From: Clusia tigrina | Taxonomy: Eukaryota > Arthropoda > Insecta > Diptera > Clusiidae | Assembly (NCBI GenBank): GCA_920105625.2 | Contig: OV050030.1 | Span: 314,203,289-314,267,288 of the forward strand | Direction: 5' to 3' | DNA: 64,000 nt | Part shown: piece by piece, positions 20,297 to 33,355 of the stretch | Numbering within the stretch: position 1 is the first letter of the stretch | Layout: the number at the start of each line of letters is the position of its first letter | Position numbers and translations under genes: made by a program | Notes under the pieces: model-generated | The model's database searches: none | Told to the model about the DNA's origin: nothing | The model's input: only the letters and a program-made list of their open reading frames with translations

Positions 20297-21948
20297 AGCA
20301 TGGCCACGCCTACTAGTTGGACGGGAAGAAGGGGATTAGGGTTAAACCCTGAGAAAATGGAATTAATCCTCTTTTCTAAGAAAAATAGATCTCCTGAGGT
20401 CTCCCCGCTAATATACAAAGGTGTGGAAATTCCGATGAAGGAGACAGTTAGATATTTGGGACTAGTACTAGATAGAAAACTTACCTGGAAACCCAATATT
20501 GAAGAAAGAGTCAGGAAGGCCAATATTGCTTTGTACACATGTAAAAAAGCGGTCGGAATCAGGTGGGGGCTATCCCCACGAATTATGCACTGGCTATACA
20601 TTTCGGTGGTCAGACCCATATTGCTATATGGAATACTGGTATGGTGGCCAGCCACTCAGAAACAAAGCTATTTGAAGCTTCGGAGCAAGGTCCAAAGAAC
20701 GGCTTTTTTATGTGTCTCTGGTGCCTTAAGGACCACGCCTACTAAAGCTTTAGAAGTAATACTCAACCTACCTACATTAGAGCTGGTAGGGAAACAAGTG
20801 GCCGCCACATCAGCACTAAGGCTGAAATGTGCGGCGTTATGGCATGATCGGCAGATTGGTCACTCGACTATTGCGCATACCTGGAGTAGTTCTGTCCAAC
20901 ACATTGACCACTCTATACCTAATCTCAACTTCGATAGGCACTTCCAGACATATATTCCGTCTAGAAGAGAGTGGCAAACACCAATGACATGGAGAAGGGG
21001 GGAACTTAATTTCTACACTGACGGATCCAAACTTGACGATAGAGTCGGTTTTGGAGTTTTCTCACAAGAATTGGGACTGGAACTTTCTTTCCGTCTCCCC
21101 GACCACTGCAGTGTTTATCAAGCAGAGGTCCTAGCCATAAAGGAGGTAGCCGTCTACTTAAATAGACATGCCGTAACAAGAAATATTATAAATATCTACT
21201 CGGATAGCCAGGCGGCCATCTTGTCAATGAATTCGGTGGCACTGAAATCAAAGGTTGCTCAGGACTGCCGAGCAGCCCTAAATGATATCAGTACCGCTTT
21301 CCAGGTACGCCTTATATGGATTCCGGGGCATAGAGATATTGCGGGAAACTGTAGGGCTGATGATTTAGCCAGACGGGGTACCAACCTTCCTTTAGGCATG
21401 GACAGATGTGAAATTGGAATACCTATTGCCACCTGTAAACTGATGCTGAAAGATAGGGTCGTGCGTGAGACCAATGGGTCTTGGGCACAAGAGGGCACTT
21501 GCTTAACGACTAGGCTAATGTGGCCGGAACTTAATAGTAGGAAAACTAGAGACTTGGTTGCCCTGCCGAGAGAGAATATCTCTAAGGTCGTGGCATGTAT
21601 CACTGGTCACTGGCTTTTCGGCAGACATGCTCTCAGGCTGGGAGTATTCTCTCATGAATACTGCAGAAGCTGTGGGGATGAGGAGGAGGAGGAGACTGTG
21701 GAGCATCTCTTCTGTAGTTGCCCCGCTCTGGCCAGAAGCAGAGCGGGCTCTTTAGGCAAATACGCTTTTAGCTCTCTTACAGAGGTGTCTAGAGCGAAGA
21801 TCAAACAAATCCTGCGCTTTATTAGGGCTTCAAAATGGTTCGACGAGTGAATCGGAGGTGCGTTGTGGCGCGTTGGTATCACAATGGACCCATGGTGGTC
21901 TGAGTGAGCTGGTCCTTGAATTGGCTGCCACATTAACCTAACCTAACC
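20297..21948 (+). mobile_element. 5'-truncated non-LTR retrotransposon (LINE) with TAACC tail
   Basis: Inserted in the 5' LTR of the pol-less element, with the 13-base target TAACCCGCCACAC duplicated (20284-20296 and 21949-21961). It is truncated within the RT, as usual for target-primed insertion. The 3' end is a short repeat (AACCTAACCTAACC) in place of poly(A). RNase H and a C-terminal Cys/His motif suggest the I/LOA/R1 side of the LINE tree; I cannot fix the clade. Confidence 0.85.
20325..21850 (+). pseudogene. LINE ORF2 C-terminal part: end of RT, RNase H, Cys/His motif
   Basis: Open to TGA 21848-21850. First comes the tail of the RT (NPEKMELILFSKK, VRYLGLVLDRKLTW, SVVRPILLYGILVWW). Then RNase H with its four acidic positions: FYTDGSK, YQAEVLAI, IYSDSQAA and NCRADDLA, with IPGH between the last two. 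It ends with CRSCGDEEEEETVEHLFCSC, a CCHC-type motif found at the C-terminus of such LINEs. The RT active site (YxDD) lies upstream of the truncation and is gone. The reading frame remains open into the flanking LTR and would start at ATG 20270, which is chance. No internal stop suggests a young copy. Confidence 0.85.
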
Positions 21949-21961
21949 TAACCCGCCACAC

Positions 21962-22987
21962 TGCATCGGGTGGGACAACACTAAAAAAAAACAACTTCAA
22001 CTCATCATTTTGCCTGGCATCCTCCTCTACGACGACAAGCGAGCCCGCCCCATATTGTCCGCCTTAGCCTAACATTTTCAACATAAAATTAAACATACTA
22101 AACATTCTACTTGCACTTAAATAAATAATATACATACACGCGTATACTTAATAATACATACATACACGCGTATACTTAATAATACATACATACACGCGTA
22201 TACTTAATAAATATATACTTATATCTAGGGGGCGGGCGGCAGCCTCCTTTTTCCTCCGATTCTCGAATAGGATGGGCCGAAACAATCAGTTATCCCTCTT
22301 ATGGGATGGACCGGAAACAAGCGGTTATGGATCTATTCAGCACACTCAATAATCAAGGTAAACTTCCTAACGTCAACTCTTTAAACTAAACTAACACTTT
22401 AAATTGATTCAAAATTTTAACGTTTATTTTCTAGACATGTACATTGTAATTGAATTCAAAAAAATTTTTTGGAATCTTTCACACTTTAAATATATCCGAA
22501 TAAATAACAGGACCACGGACGAGACGAGAGACTATCCACACAAAATCCGACACGAATGCAAATAAAAAAAATCTTAATTTTCTCTCTCAAAAATCCTCCA
22601 CAGTAAAACACAAAATTTAAACGCGCGCGGCAACCAAAAATTTGTTCGACACAACTTTCTTCCTAAACACTTAACACTCTATCGACCGTTTCTTTCTCTA
22701 CCACTGCCTTAAATGATTTTTTTTCTTCTCCCCTGAAACCGTATCTTTTCCTTTCTTTTGGCCTCTTCCGCTATTCCATCATTGACCGCTCCAGCGGTCG
22801 AGCCGGTCAGTTACCTTTCTTTAGAATTTTTACTATTCTGAGGCAGCGCCATCTGTACCTCAGAATCGTCTGGTAGGTTTTAGCCTGGCCGCATTCACTA
22901 GTAAAGCGGACAAGTGGAAGTAACAAAAGAAGGAGAGAAGCAAAACAAACATATAGACGGTAGACGCCAAAAACAACGATCGCAACA
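21962..22987 (-). repeat. 5' LTR of the pol-less element, second part
   Basis: Continues TGCATCGGGTGGGAC after the LINE and ends ...CGCAACA. It holds the same 28-base minisatellite at about 22128-22210. The two parts sum to 1107 bases, matching the other LTR. Confidence 0.9.
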
Positions 22988-23465
22988 AAATATCAGAATG
23001 TATTTATGAGTCTATAATAAGTTCAATATAATTACTATATACAATTTGCAAAATTTGTTCCATTAAATTATATCTAACTTCATAATATATCAATATTGAA
23101 GCACTATTCCACTACTGATTTTAATTTATTTACTTTCATTTATGTAAATAAGTAGTAAAAATTATTAGCTTCAGTAACACTATTTCATAAAAAGTCCAAA
23201 TGTTTTTGTTCCCTGAAACCAAAATACATTTAAATGTATTTTGCCTGAAACTGATCGCTAACAGCAGAGAGTTTCAGGCAAAGCTAACTTTGCATTAATA
23301 TATATATGGAACTGGATAAAAAATAATTAAATATTGTTGCCTACAAATTTTTCTTATTATTATTATTCTGTATTCTATTTTTATTCCGTTTTCCTAATAA
23401 AAAATACTATAAATAAAAAATACTATGTTCCTTTTTTCTTTTCCTACTATAATTTCGTAATATGA
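22988..23465 (+). repeat. 3.9-kb satellite unit A3, right part, up to the inversion junction
   Basis: Continues unit A3 after the LTR element (AAAT at 22988-22991, then ATCAGAATG as at 1911 in A1). It includes one palindrome cluster near 23223-23300. At about 23465, just after ...TTCGTAATATGA, the sequence switches to the reverse complement of the H4 region, so this is the first inversion junction. Confidence 0.9.
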
Positions 23466-26400
23466 CTGGGTGTATCCTTTTTTACAAAGGACACTGTCTC
23501 CATACATTATTGCGCTTAAATTAATTTATTACACGCGATAAAACTGTAATGTTCGACGATGATTCCACTGTGAGCGTCAAGAAAAAATGAATAATGGCTG
23601 ACAAGCAAACAAAATGAAAACTGATTGCAACACAGCACGTTGGCAATTTATGGCATGAAATATTTGAAGACATAAATAGCCAACTTGAAGCAATTTGCAG
23701 TCTCCATTGGGAATTTGCTTGAAATTGCAGTTTGCGTCACAAACGTTGCCGTCGGAAAGCGTAGTATGGAGTTTGGCCTTTATCATCCACTGATATGTAC
23801 CTTAAAGATAACTATACTATTCATTTAAAAATGAGTGATAGTGAGGAAGGAAGTATTTGTGTTTTAAAGCTATTAAATAATGCTAGCGCTGCGGCTTTGC
23901 AGCCATTAAAAGATAGGGAGACTTCAAAAACAGGAGTATTCTTCGAACTTCGTATTACAAAGCAATGGATTAATCTCATAAAGCGATATAAGGTCCTTTG
24001 TTTGGGTTCGATTCCAATTCATTACTTAAAAATAAATTTTATTTTTGCGTGGTGATACACCAGCTTAATAATACGATTTTATAGGAATATTAAAGTTTTA
24101 AGTTTTGGAGGAGCTTTTGATAGAGAGATATGTGCACAAAGAGGTTCTTCGTGTGGTCGGAGAACACCCACGTACAGTAGATGAGAACAAGGAAAACTCT
24201 TTCCTCTATCCTACAAATACACTCATAGATGCTTGAACATCACGAGGAATCGTAGCTAATAACAGAAATGTATTTGACGAAGTGGAGTATTTGCAAAATC
24301 AAATGTAAATGTAATACGAAATTTAAGAATCAAAGAATTATTATTTACAAATGAGTATTTTGATGTATGAAATTATTTTATACTACTCATAAAGTGTGAT
24401 AGCACGAGCAGCACGACAATGAGACGACCGACTGCTATGCTGGCTTAACCATAGAGTAGTATAGATAAATAACTTCGTAAATCCAACAACAAAATTAATG
24501 GGAAATTGATTGCAAGTGAATAAGTGCTCGGGGTCTGTTAGCATAGGGCCGTAACTTAAACGTCAAATTTTTTACCGTATGAAAAAACGGGTGCCATTGT
24601 ACTAAAAATTTGATATTACGAAATTGTAGTAAGAAAAGAAAAAAGGAACATAGTATTTTCTATTTATAGTATTTTTTATTAGGAAAACGGAATAAAAATA
24701 TAATACAGAATAATAATAATAAGAAAAAGTTGTAGGCAACAATATTTAATTATTTTTTATCCAGTTCCATATATATATTAATGCAAAGTTAGCTTTGCCT
24801 GAAACTCTCTGCTGTTAGCGATCAGTTTCAGGCAAAATACATTTAAATGTATTTTGGTTTCAGGGAACAAAAACATTTGGACTTTTTATGAAATAGTGTT
24901 ACTGAAGCTAATAATTTTTACTACTTATTTACATAAATGAAAGTAAATAAATTAAAATCAGTAGTGGAATAGTGCTTCAATATTGATATATTATGAAGTT
25001 AGATATAATTTAATGGAACAAATTTTGCAAATTGTATATAGTAATTATATTGAGCTTATTATAGACTCATAAATACATTCTGATATTTTTATATAACTTA
25101 TTTTCATCCATTTAATCCATTATGATAAATAAAAAGCAGCAAATCAGTTCAGAACGTGTAACTTATTAATCGTTTAACAAATCATAACTAGTCATAAAGT
25201 TTTCCGATTATTTAATTGGTTTATCTTCGTAGTAATCTAAAAATAGTTGGGTGTTATAAATAAGAAAGAAAAAATATTTGGTGATTAGGTTCATCCAAAG
25301 CTTATTTGCTTATGCTGCTTTGAAAATGTATTCAAGATTGACTTTATTACAATAATTGCTATAAATAAATAAATATAATACATAAATATAATTCGAATGT
25401 AACTATTATTTACTAATTAAAAACAAAGATTTACTTAAAAATTTGCTTTTTAATTATATAGTATGTATACTGTTTTGAAATTTAAGATACGATTTTATTT
25501 CTCCATTACTGGGCGTCTCGACAGGCAATATTTCATTGATTGCATTGTCAATTTTAGCAATAATTGCCAATCGAGGCCGCTCATTGCTCATGGTTGGCAA
25601 TTCATGTTATGCCATATTGCTTTCCATGTATTGCCACCATAGAGTTGGCAATTGAGCTGTCAGTTTTGCTGTTTGACAGCCGATTCTCATTTTTCTACAA
25701 GTGTGAAAGTGTAAGCATCTAAATATGGAGTGGTGCGCGACTGAAATCTATAAAGTCATTAATTTATCCCGGCAATTCGAATTGATATGGAACTACAGAA
25801 GTCCTAATTATAAGAGGACAGATTTAAAAAACAATGCCTGGCGAGAAATTGCAAAAGAAATGTAGCGAGATGTATGCGAAACGAAAAGAAAAATTAAACA
25901 TCTGCGCAAGTATACCTTGCCGAGAAAAAAAGGATGCAAAACAGTAAAAAATCTGGATCCTCGGCATAATTATTCCATGAGCCTCGTTTATTTTATTATA
26001 GAGAAATTTTGAAAGTCCTGGCCATCTTCCCACAATATGTCTTTCAAAAGATGAGCTTCCAAATCGTGCATTTGTCCCTTCTCTAAAAAAAAATTAACCG
26101 AAAATCTAGGCTTTCTCCTTTTTTCTTCCTCTTCATACAAATCGTACAATTCTTTGAGGCAGTCAAGCGCTCGCGCACAGCGTACTATCCTTTCGATGCC
26201 ATTTCTAAAATGGCGATCGTATAACATAAAAATGCTCACCACTACGGCATTGCCATTGCTTTCAATGAAATTTGACAGATGGCAAGCAATGAAAAATTGC
26301 CCGTGGAGACGTGGGGTAACGCAACCCCCAATTGTACCCTAAATTTAGTCCCAAATAAATTTCCTTAACAAAGTATGGCGGATTTACATTGCATTGTTTT

Positions 26401-27012
26401 TGTTTCACACGGATAAGGAAAAAATGGGATCATATTTCATCAGCTGACATTGGAAGAAGAAGAATTATCTCTCTATATTACTCTATGATAAAACAACGGG
26501 CGAAAATATATGAATATTGAATTAAAAATTTTTATTTTTTTTATTATATTACCACAAAACATTTCTACAAAATATTTCAAGGGATAGGAAAACGCACTCT
26601 TACCCTACATCTCCATGAGCAATTTTTGATGGCATGCCATTGGCAATTTCAAGCAAATTCCCAATGGAGACTCCAAAGTGCTTCAAGTTGACAATTTATG
26701 TCTTGAAATATTTTATGCCATAAATTGCCAACGTGCTGCGTTGCAATCAGTTGTCATTTTGCTTGTTGGACAGCCGTTTTTAATTTTTTCGTGACTCTCA
26801 CAGTGGAAGCATCGTCGAACATTTTAGTTTTACCGCGTCTATTAAATTAATTCAAGCGCTAAAATGTATGGAGACTGTGCTTTTGCATTCTTTGTAAAAA
26901 AGGATTCACCCAGAATGGCGGTTTCCTTCTTTTTTCCTCTTCATCGCATAAATCATACAATTTTTTTAATGCATCAAGAGCGCGGGCGCAGTGAACTAGA
27001 ATGCTTGACGAC
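23466..27012 (-). repeat. 3.9-kb satellite unit B0 (inverted)
   Basis: First inverted unit. It begins inside H4 (the WVNPF part of the transposase remnant, antisense to A), then has the MSDSEEE frame (23831-24055, plus), the palindrome cluster near 24780-24862, H3 (25486-26339, flanked by TAA on both sides when read on the plus strand) and H1 (about 26570-27150). The H3 copy is intact at both ends. Confidence 0.92.
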
Positions 27013-29979
27013 ATTTTTAAAAAGACGATGGCATAACATCGGAATGCCCACCATTAAAATATTGCCAACCTTTGCAATCGAATTTGACAGGTGTTATGCC
27101 ATCAAAAATTGCCCTTGGAGACGTGGTGTTAAGTGCGGTACTCATTATCGAAATTGCTTGACAGTTGTGTTCAAATTTCGCTTATTTGTGCATGTAAGCG
27201 CTTTTCTTTACCATACTTCACGGGCAATTTTTGATGGCATAACAACTGTCAAATTCGCAAAGGTTGGCAATATTTTAATGGTGGGCATTGCGATGTCATC
27301 GTCATTTTGAAAATGTCGTCAAGCAATCTAGTTCGTTGTGCCCGCGCTTGAAAATTTTTTTGATTTATACGATGAAGAGGAAAAAAGAAGGAAATCGAAA
27401 ATCTGGGTGAATCCTTTTTTACAAAGGACACTGTCTCCATACGCGATAAAACTGTAATGTTCGACGATGATTCCACTGTGAGCGTCAAGAAAAAATGAAT
27501 AATGGCTGACAAGCAAACAAAATGACAACTGATTGCAACACAGCACGTTGGCAATTTATGGCATGAAATATTTGAAGACATAAGTGGCCAACTTGAAGCA
27601 ATTTGCAGTCTCCATAGGGAATTTGCTTGAAATTGCAGTTTGCGTCAGAAACGTTGCCGTCGGAAAGCGTAGTATGGAGTTTGGCAATTATCATCCACTG
27701 ATATGTACCTTAAAGATAACTATACATATAATTCATTTAAAAATGAGTGATAGTGAGGAAGAAAGTATTTGTGTTTTAAAGTTATTAAATAATGCTAGCG
27801 CTGCGGCTTTGCAGCCATTAAAAGATAGGGAGACTTCAAAAACAGGAGTATTCTTCGAACTTCGTATTATAAAGCAATGGATTAATATCATAAAGCGATA
27901 TGAGGTCCTTTGTTTGGGTTCGATTCCAATTCATTACTTAAAAATAAATTTTATTTTTGCGTGGTGATTCACCAGCTTAATAATACGATTTTATAGGAAT
28001 ATTAAAGTTTTAAGTTTTGGAGGACCTAGAGAGATATGTGCACAAAGAGGTTCTTCGTGTGGTCGCAGAACACCCACGTACAGTAGATGAGAACAAGGAA
28101 AACTCTTTCCTCTATCCTACAAATAGACTCATAGATGCTTGAACATCACGAGGAATCGTAGCTAATAACGGAAATGTATTTGACGAAGTGGAGTATTTGC
28201 AAAATCAAATGTAAATGTAATACGAAATTTAAGAATCAAAGAATTATTATTTACAAATGAGTATATTGATGTATGAAATTATTTTATACTACTCATAAAG
28301 TGTGATGGCACGAGCAGCACGAGAATGAGACGACCGACTGCTATGCTGGCTTAACCATAGAGTAGTATAGATAAATAACTTCGTAAATCCAACAACAAAA
28401 TTAATGGGAAATTGATTGCAAGTGAATAAGTGCTCGGGGTCTGTTAGCATAGGGCCGTAACTTAAACGTCAAATTTTTTACCGTATGAAAAAACGGGTGC
28501 CATTGTACTAAAAATTTCATATTACGAAATTGTAGTAGGAAAAGAAAAAAGGAACATATTATTTTTTATTTATAGTATTTTTTATTAGGAAAACGGATTA
28601 AAAATATAATACAGAATAATAATAATAAGAAAAATTTGTAGGCAACAATATTTAATTATTTTTTATCCAGTTCCATATATATATTAATGCAAAGTTAGCT
28701 TTGCCTGAAACTCTCTGCTGTTAGCGATCAGTTTCAGGCAAAATACATTTAAATGTATTTTGGTTTCAGGGAACAAAAACATTTGGACTTTTTATGAAAT
28801 AGTGTTACTGAAGCTAATAATTTTTACTACTTATTTACATAAATGAAAGTAAATAAATTAAAATCAGTAGTGGAATAGTGCTTCAATATTGATATATTAT
28901 GAAGTTAGATATAATTTATTGGAACAAAAATTGTATATAGTTATTATATTGAGCTTATTATAGACTCATAAATACATTCTGATATTTTTATATAACTTAT
29001 TTTCATCCATTTAATCCATTATGATAAATAAAAAGCAGCAAATCAACTCAGAACGTGTAACTTATTAATCGTTTAACAAATCATAACTAGTTAAAGTTTT
29101 CCGATTATTTAATTGGTTTATCTTCGTAGTTGGGTGTTATAAATAAGAAAGAAAAAATATATGGTGATTAGGTTCATCCAAAGCTTATTTGCTTATGCTG
29201 CTTTGAAAATGTATTCAAGATTGACTTTATTACAATAATTGCTATAAATAAATAAATATAATACATAAATATAATTCGAATGTAACTATTATTTACGTAA
29301 TTAAAAACAAAGATTTACTTAAAAATTTGCTTTTTAATTATATAGTATGTATACTGTTTTGAAATTTAAGATACGATTTTATTTCTCCATTACTGGGCGT
29401 CTCGACAGGCAATATTTCATTGATTGCATTGTCAATTTTAGCAATAATTGCCAATCGAGGCCGCTCATTGCTCATGGTTGGCAATGCATGTTATGCCATA
29501 TTGCTTTCCATGTATTGCCACCATAGAGTTGGCAATTGAGCTGTCAGTTTTGCTGTTTGACAGCCGATTCTCATTTTTCTACAAGTGTGAAAGTGTAAGC
29601 ATCTAAATATGGAGTGGTGCGCGACTGAAATCTATAAAGTCATTAATTTATACCGACAATTCGAATTGATATGGAACTACAGAAGTCCTAATTATAAGAG
29701 GACAGATTTAAAAAACAATGCATGGCGAGAAATTGCAAAAGAAATGTAGCGAGATGTATGCGAAATGAAAAGAAAAATTAAACATCTGCGCAAGTATACC
29801 TTGCCGAGAAAAAAAGGATGCAAAACAGTAAAAAATCTGGATCCTCGGCATAATTAATCCATGAGCCTCGTTTATTTTATTATAGAGAAATTTTGAAAGT
29901 CCTGGCCATCTTCCCACAATATGTCTTTCAAAAGATGAGCTTCCAAATCATGCATTTGTCGCTTCTCTAAAAAAAAATC
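27013..29979 (-). repeat. 3.9-kb satellite unit B1 (inverted, truncated)
   Basis: Starts with H1/H4 and the MSDSEEE frame (27743-27967, plus). H3 begins at 29370 but stops at about 29979, just after the codons for the RQ-lysine-rich part of the transposase remnant. There it is joined directly to the middle of an H4 module. Roughly 1.1-1.3 kb (rest of H3, all of H1, half of H4) is missing. Confidence 0.9.
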
Positions 29980-32900
29980 ATCATGCGCTTAAATTAATTT
30001 ATTAGACGCGATAAAACTGTATTGTTCGACGATGATTCCACTGTGAGCGTCAAGAAAAAATGAATAATGGCTGACAAGCAAACAAAATGAAAACTGATTG
30101 CAACACAGCACGTTGGCAATTTATGGCATGGAATATTTGAAGACATAAATAGCCAACTTGAAGCAATTTGCAGTCTCCATTGGGAATTTGCTTGAAATTG
30201 CAGTTTGCGTCACAAACGTTGCCGTCGGAAAGCGTAGTATGGAGTTTGGCCTTTATCATCCACTGATATGTACCTTAAAGATAACTATACATATAATTCA
30301 TTTAAAAATGAGTGATAGTGAGGAAGAAAGTATTTGTGTTTTAAAGTTATTAAATAATGCTAGCGCTGCGGCTTTGCAGCCATTAAAAGATAGGGAGACT
30401 TCAAAAACAGGAGTATTCTTCGAACTTCGTATTATAAAGCAATGGATTAATCTCATAAAGCGATATGAGGTCCTTTGTTTGGGTTCGATTCCAATTCATT
30501 ACTTAAAAATAAATTTTATTTTTGCGTGGTGATACACCACCTTAATAAAACGATTTTATAGGAATATTAAAGTTTTAAGTTTTGGAGGGGCTTTTGATAG
30601 AGAGATATGTGCACAAAGAGGTTCTTCGTGTGGTCGCAGAACACCCACGTACAGTAGATCAGTCTATCCTACAAATAGACTCATAGATGCTTGAACATCA
30701 CGATGAATCGTAGCTAATAACGGAAATGTATTTGACGAAGTGGAGTATTTGCAAAATCAAATGTAAATGTATTACGAAATTTAAGAATCAAAGAATTATT
30801 ATTTACAAATGAGTATATTGATGTATGAAATTATTTTATACTACTCATAGAGTGTGATAGCACGAGCAGCAGGACAATGAGACGACCGACTGCTATGCTG
30901 GCTTAACCATAGAGTAGTATAGATAAATAACTTCGTAAATCAACAACAAAATTAATGGGAAATTGATTGCAAGTGAATAAGTGCTCGGGGTCTGTTAGCA
31001 TAGGGCCGTAACTTAAACGTCAAAGTTTTTACCGTATGAAAAAACGGGTGCCATTGTACTAAAAATTATTTATAGTATTTTTTATTAGGAAAACGGAATA
31101 AAAATATAATACAGAATAATAATAATAAGAAAAATTTGTAGGCAACAATATTTAATTATTTTTTATCCAGTTCCATATATATAGTAATGCAAAGTTAGCT
31201 TTGCCTGAAACTCTCTGCTGTTAGCGATCAGTTTCAGGCAAAATACATTTGAATGTATTTTGGTTTCAGGGAACAAAAACATTTGGACTTTTTATGAAAT
31301 AGTGTTACTGAAGCTTTTTACTACTTATTTACATAAAGTGCTTCAATATTGATATATTATGAAGTTAGATATAATTTAATGGAACAAATTTTGCAAATTG
31401 TATATAGTAATTATATTGAGCTTATTATAGACTCATAAATACATTCTGATATTTTTATATAACTTATTTTCATCCATTTAATCCATTATGATAAATAAAA
31501 AGCAGCAAATCAACTCAGAACGTGTAACTTATTAATCGTTTAACAAATCATAACTAGTCAAAAAGTTTTCCGATTATTTAATTGGTTTATCTTCGTAGTA
31601 ATCTAAAAATAGTTGGGTGTTATAAATAAGAAAGAAAAAATATATGGTGATTAGGTTCATCCAAAGCTTATTTGCTTATGCTGCTTTGAAAATGTATTCA
31701 AGATTGACTTTATTACAGTAATTGCTATAAATAAATAAATATAATTCGAATGTATCTATTATTTACGTAATTAAAAACAAAGATTTACTTAAAAATTTGC
31801 TTTTTAATTATATAGTATGTATACTGTTTTGAAATTTAAGATACGATTTTATTTCTCCATTACTGGGCGTCTCGACAGGCAATATTTCATTGATTGCATT
31901 GTCAATTTTAGCAATAATTGCCAATCGAGGCCGCTCATTGCTCATGGTTGGCAATTCATGTTATGCCATATTGCTTTCCATGTATTGCCACCATAGAGTT
32001 GGCAATTGAGCTGTCAGTTTTGCTGTTTGACAGCCGATTCTCATTTTTCTACAAGTGTGAAAGTGTAAGCATATAAATATGGAGTGGTGCGCGACTGAAA
32101 TCTATAAAGTTATTAATTTATACCGACAATTCGAATTGATATGGAACTACAGAAGTCCTAATTATAAGAGGACAGATTTAAAAAACAATGCATGGCGAGA
32201 AATTGCAAAAGAAATGTAGCGTGATGTATGCGAAACGAAAAGAAAAATTAAACATCTGCGCACAGCATACCTTGCCGAGAAAAAAACGATGCAAAACAGT
32301 AAAAAATCTGGATCCTCGGCATAATTAATCCATGAGCCTCGTTTATTTTATTATAGAGAAATTTTGAAAGTCCTGGCCATCTTCCCACAATATGTTTTTT
32401 CAAAAGATGAGCTTCCAAATCGTGCATTTGTCGCTTCTCTAAAAAAAAATTAACCCAAAATCTAGGCTTTCTCCTTTTTTCTTCCTCTTCATACAAATCG
32501 TACAATTCTTTGAGGCAGTCAAGCGCTCGCGCACAGCGTACTATCCTTTCGATGCCATTTCTAAAATGGCGATCGTATAACATAAAAATGCCCACCACTA
32601 CGGCATTGCCATTGCTTTCAATGAAATTTGACAGATGGCTAGCAATGAAAAATTGCCCGTGGAGACGTGGGGTAACGCAACCCCCAATTGTACCCTAAAT
32701 TTAGTCCCAAATAAATTTCTTTAACAAAGTATGGCGGATTTACATTGCATTGTTTTTTTTCACACGGATAAGGAAATTTCATCAGCTGACATTGGAAGAA
32801 GAAGAATTATCTCTCTATATTACTCTATGATAAAACAACGGGCGAAAATATATGAATATTGAATTTAAAAATTTTGATTTTTTTTATTATATTACCACAA

Positions 32901-33355
32901 AACATTTCTACAAAATATTTCAAGGGATAGGAAAACGCACTCTTACCCTACATCTCCATGAGCAATTTTTGATGGCATGCCAATGGCAATTTCTAGCAAA
33001 TTCCCAATGGAGACTCCAAAGTGCTTCAAGTTGGCAATTTATGTCTTGAAATATTTGATGCCATAAATTGCCAACGTGCTGCGTTGCAATCAGTTGTCAT
33101 TTTGCTTGTTTGACAGCCGTTTTTAATTTTTTCGTGACTCTCACAGTGGAAGCATCGTCGAACATTTTAGTTTTACCGCGTCTATTAAATTAATTCAAGC
33201 GCTAAAATGTATGGAGACTGTGCTTTTGCATTCTTTGTAAAAAAGGATTCACCCAGAATGGCGGTTTCCTTCTTTTTTCCTCTTCATCGCATAAATCATG
33301 CAATTTTTTGAATGCATCAAGAGCGCGGGCGCAGTGAACTAGAATGCTTGACGAC
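29980..33355 (-). repeat. 3.9-kb satellite unit B2 (inverted, short subtype)
   Basis: Begins in H4 after the deletion junction. MSDSEEE frame 30308-30532 (plus); H3 31840-32695. It carries the markers of a short subtype shared with B4 and B5: loss of about 19 net bases at 30659, loss of about 45 bases at 31069 between two TTTATAGTATTTTTTA motifs, and loss near 31316-31336. Confidence 0.9.

Larger units (their letters stand above)
9763..22991 (-). mobile_element. Pol-less LTR retrotransposon with 1.1-kb LTRs, carrying two nested insertions
   Basis: Element 9767-22987 between target duplications AAAT (9763-9766 and 22988-22991), breaking the unit sequence TATAAAAATATCAGAATG. Both ends are TG...CA. 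The primer site at 20201-20211 and the frames place the coding strand on minus, so the 5' LTR is on the right. Without the errantivirus and LINE it would be about 4.6 kb, with about 2.4 kb of internal DNA holding only a Gag-like frame and no trace of protease, RT or integrase. This suggests a non-autonomous (LARD-like) element mobilised by a relative. The two LTRs differ by roughly 2% by eye. Confidence 0.85.
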
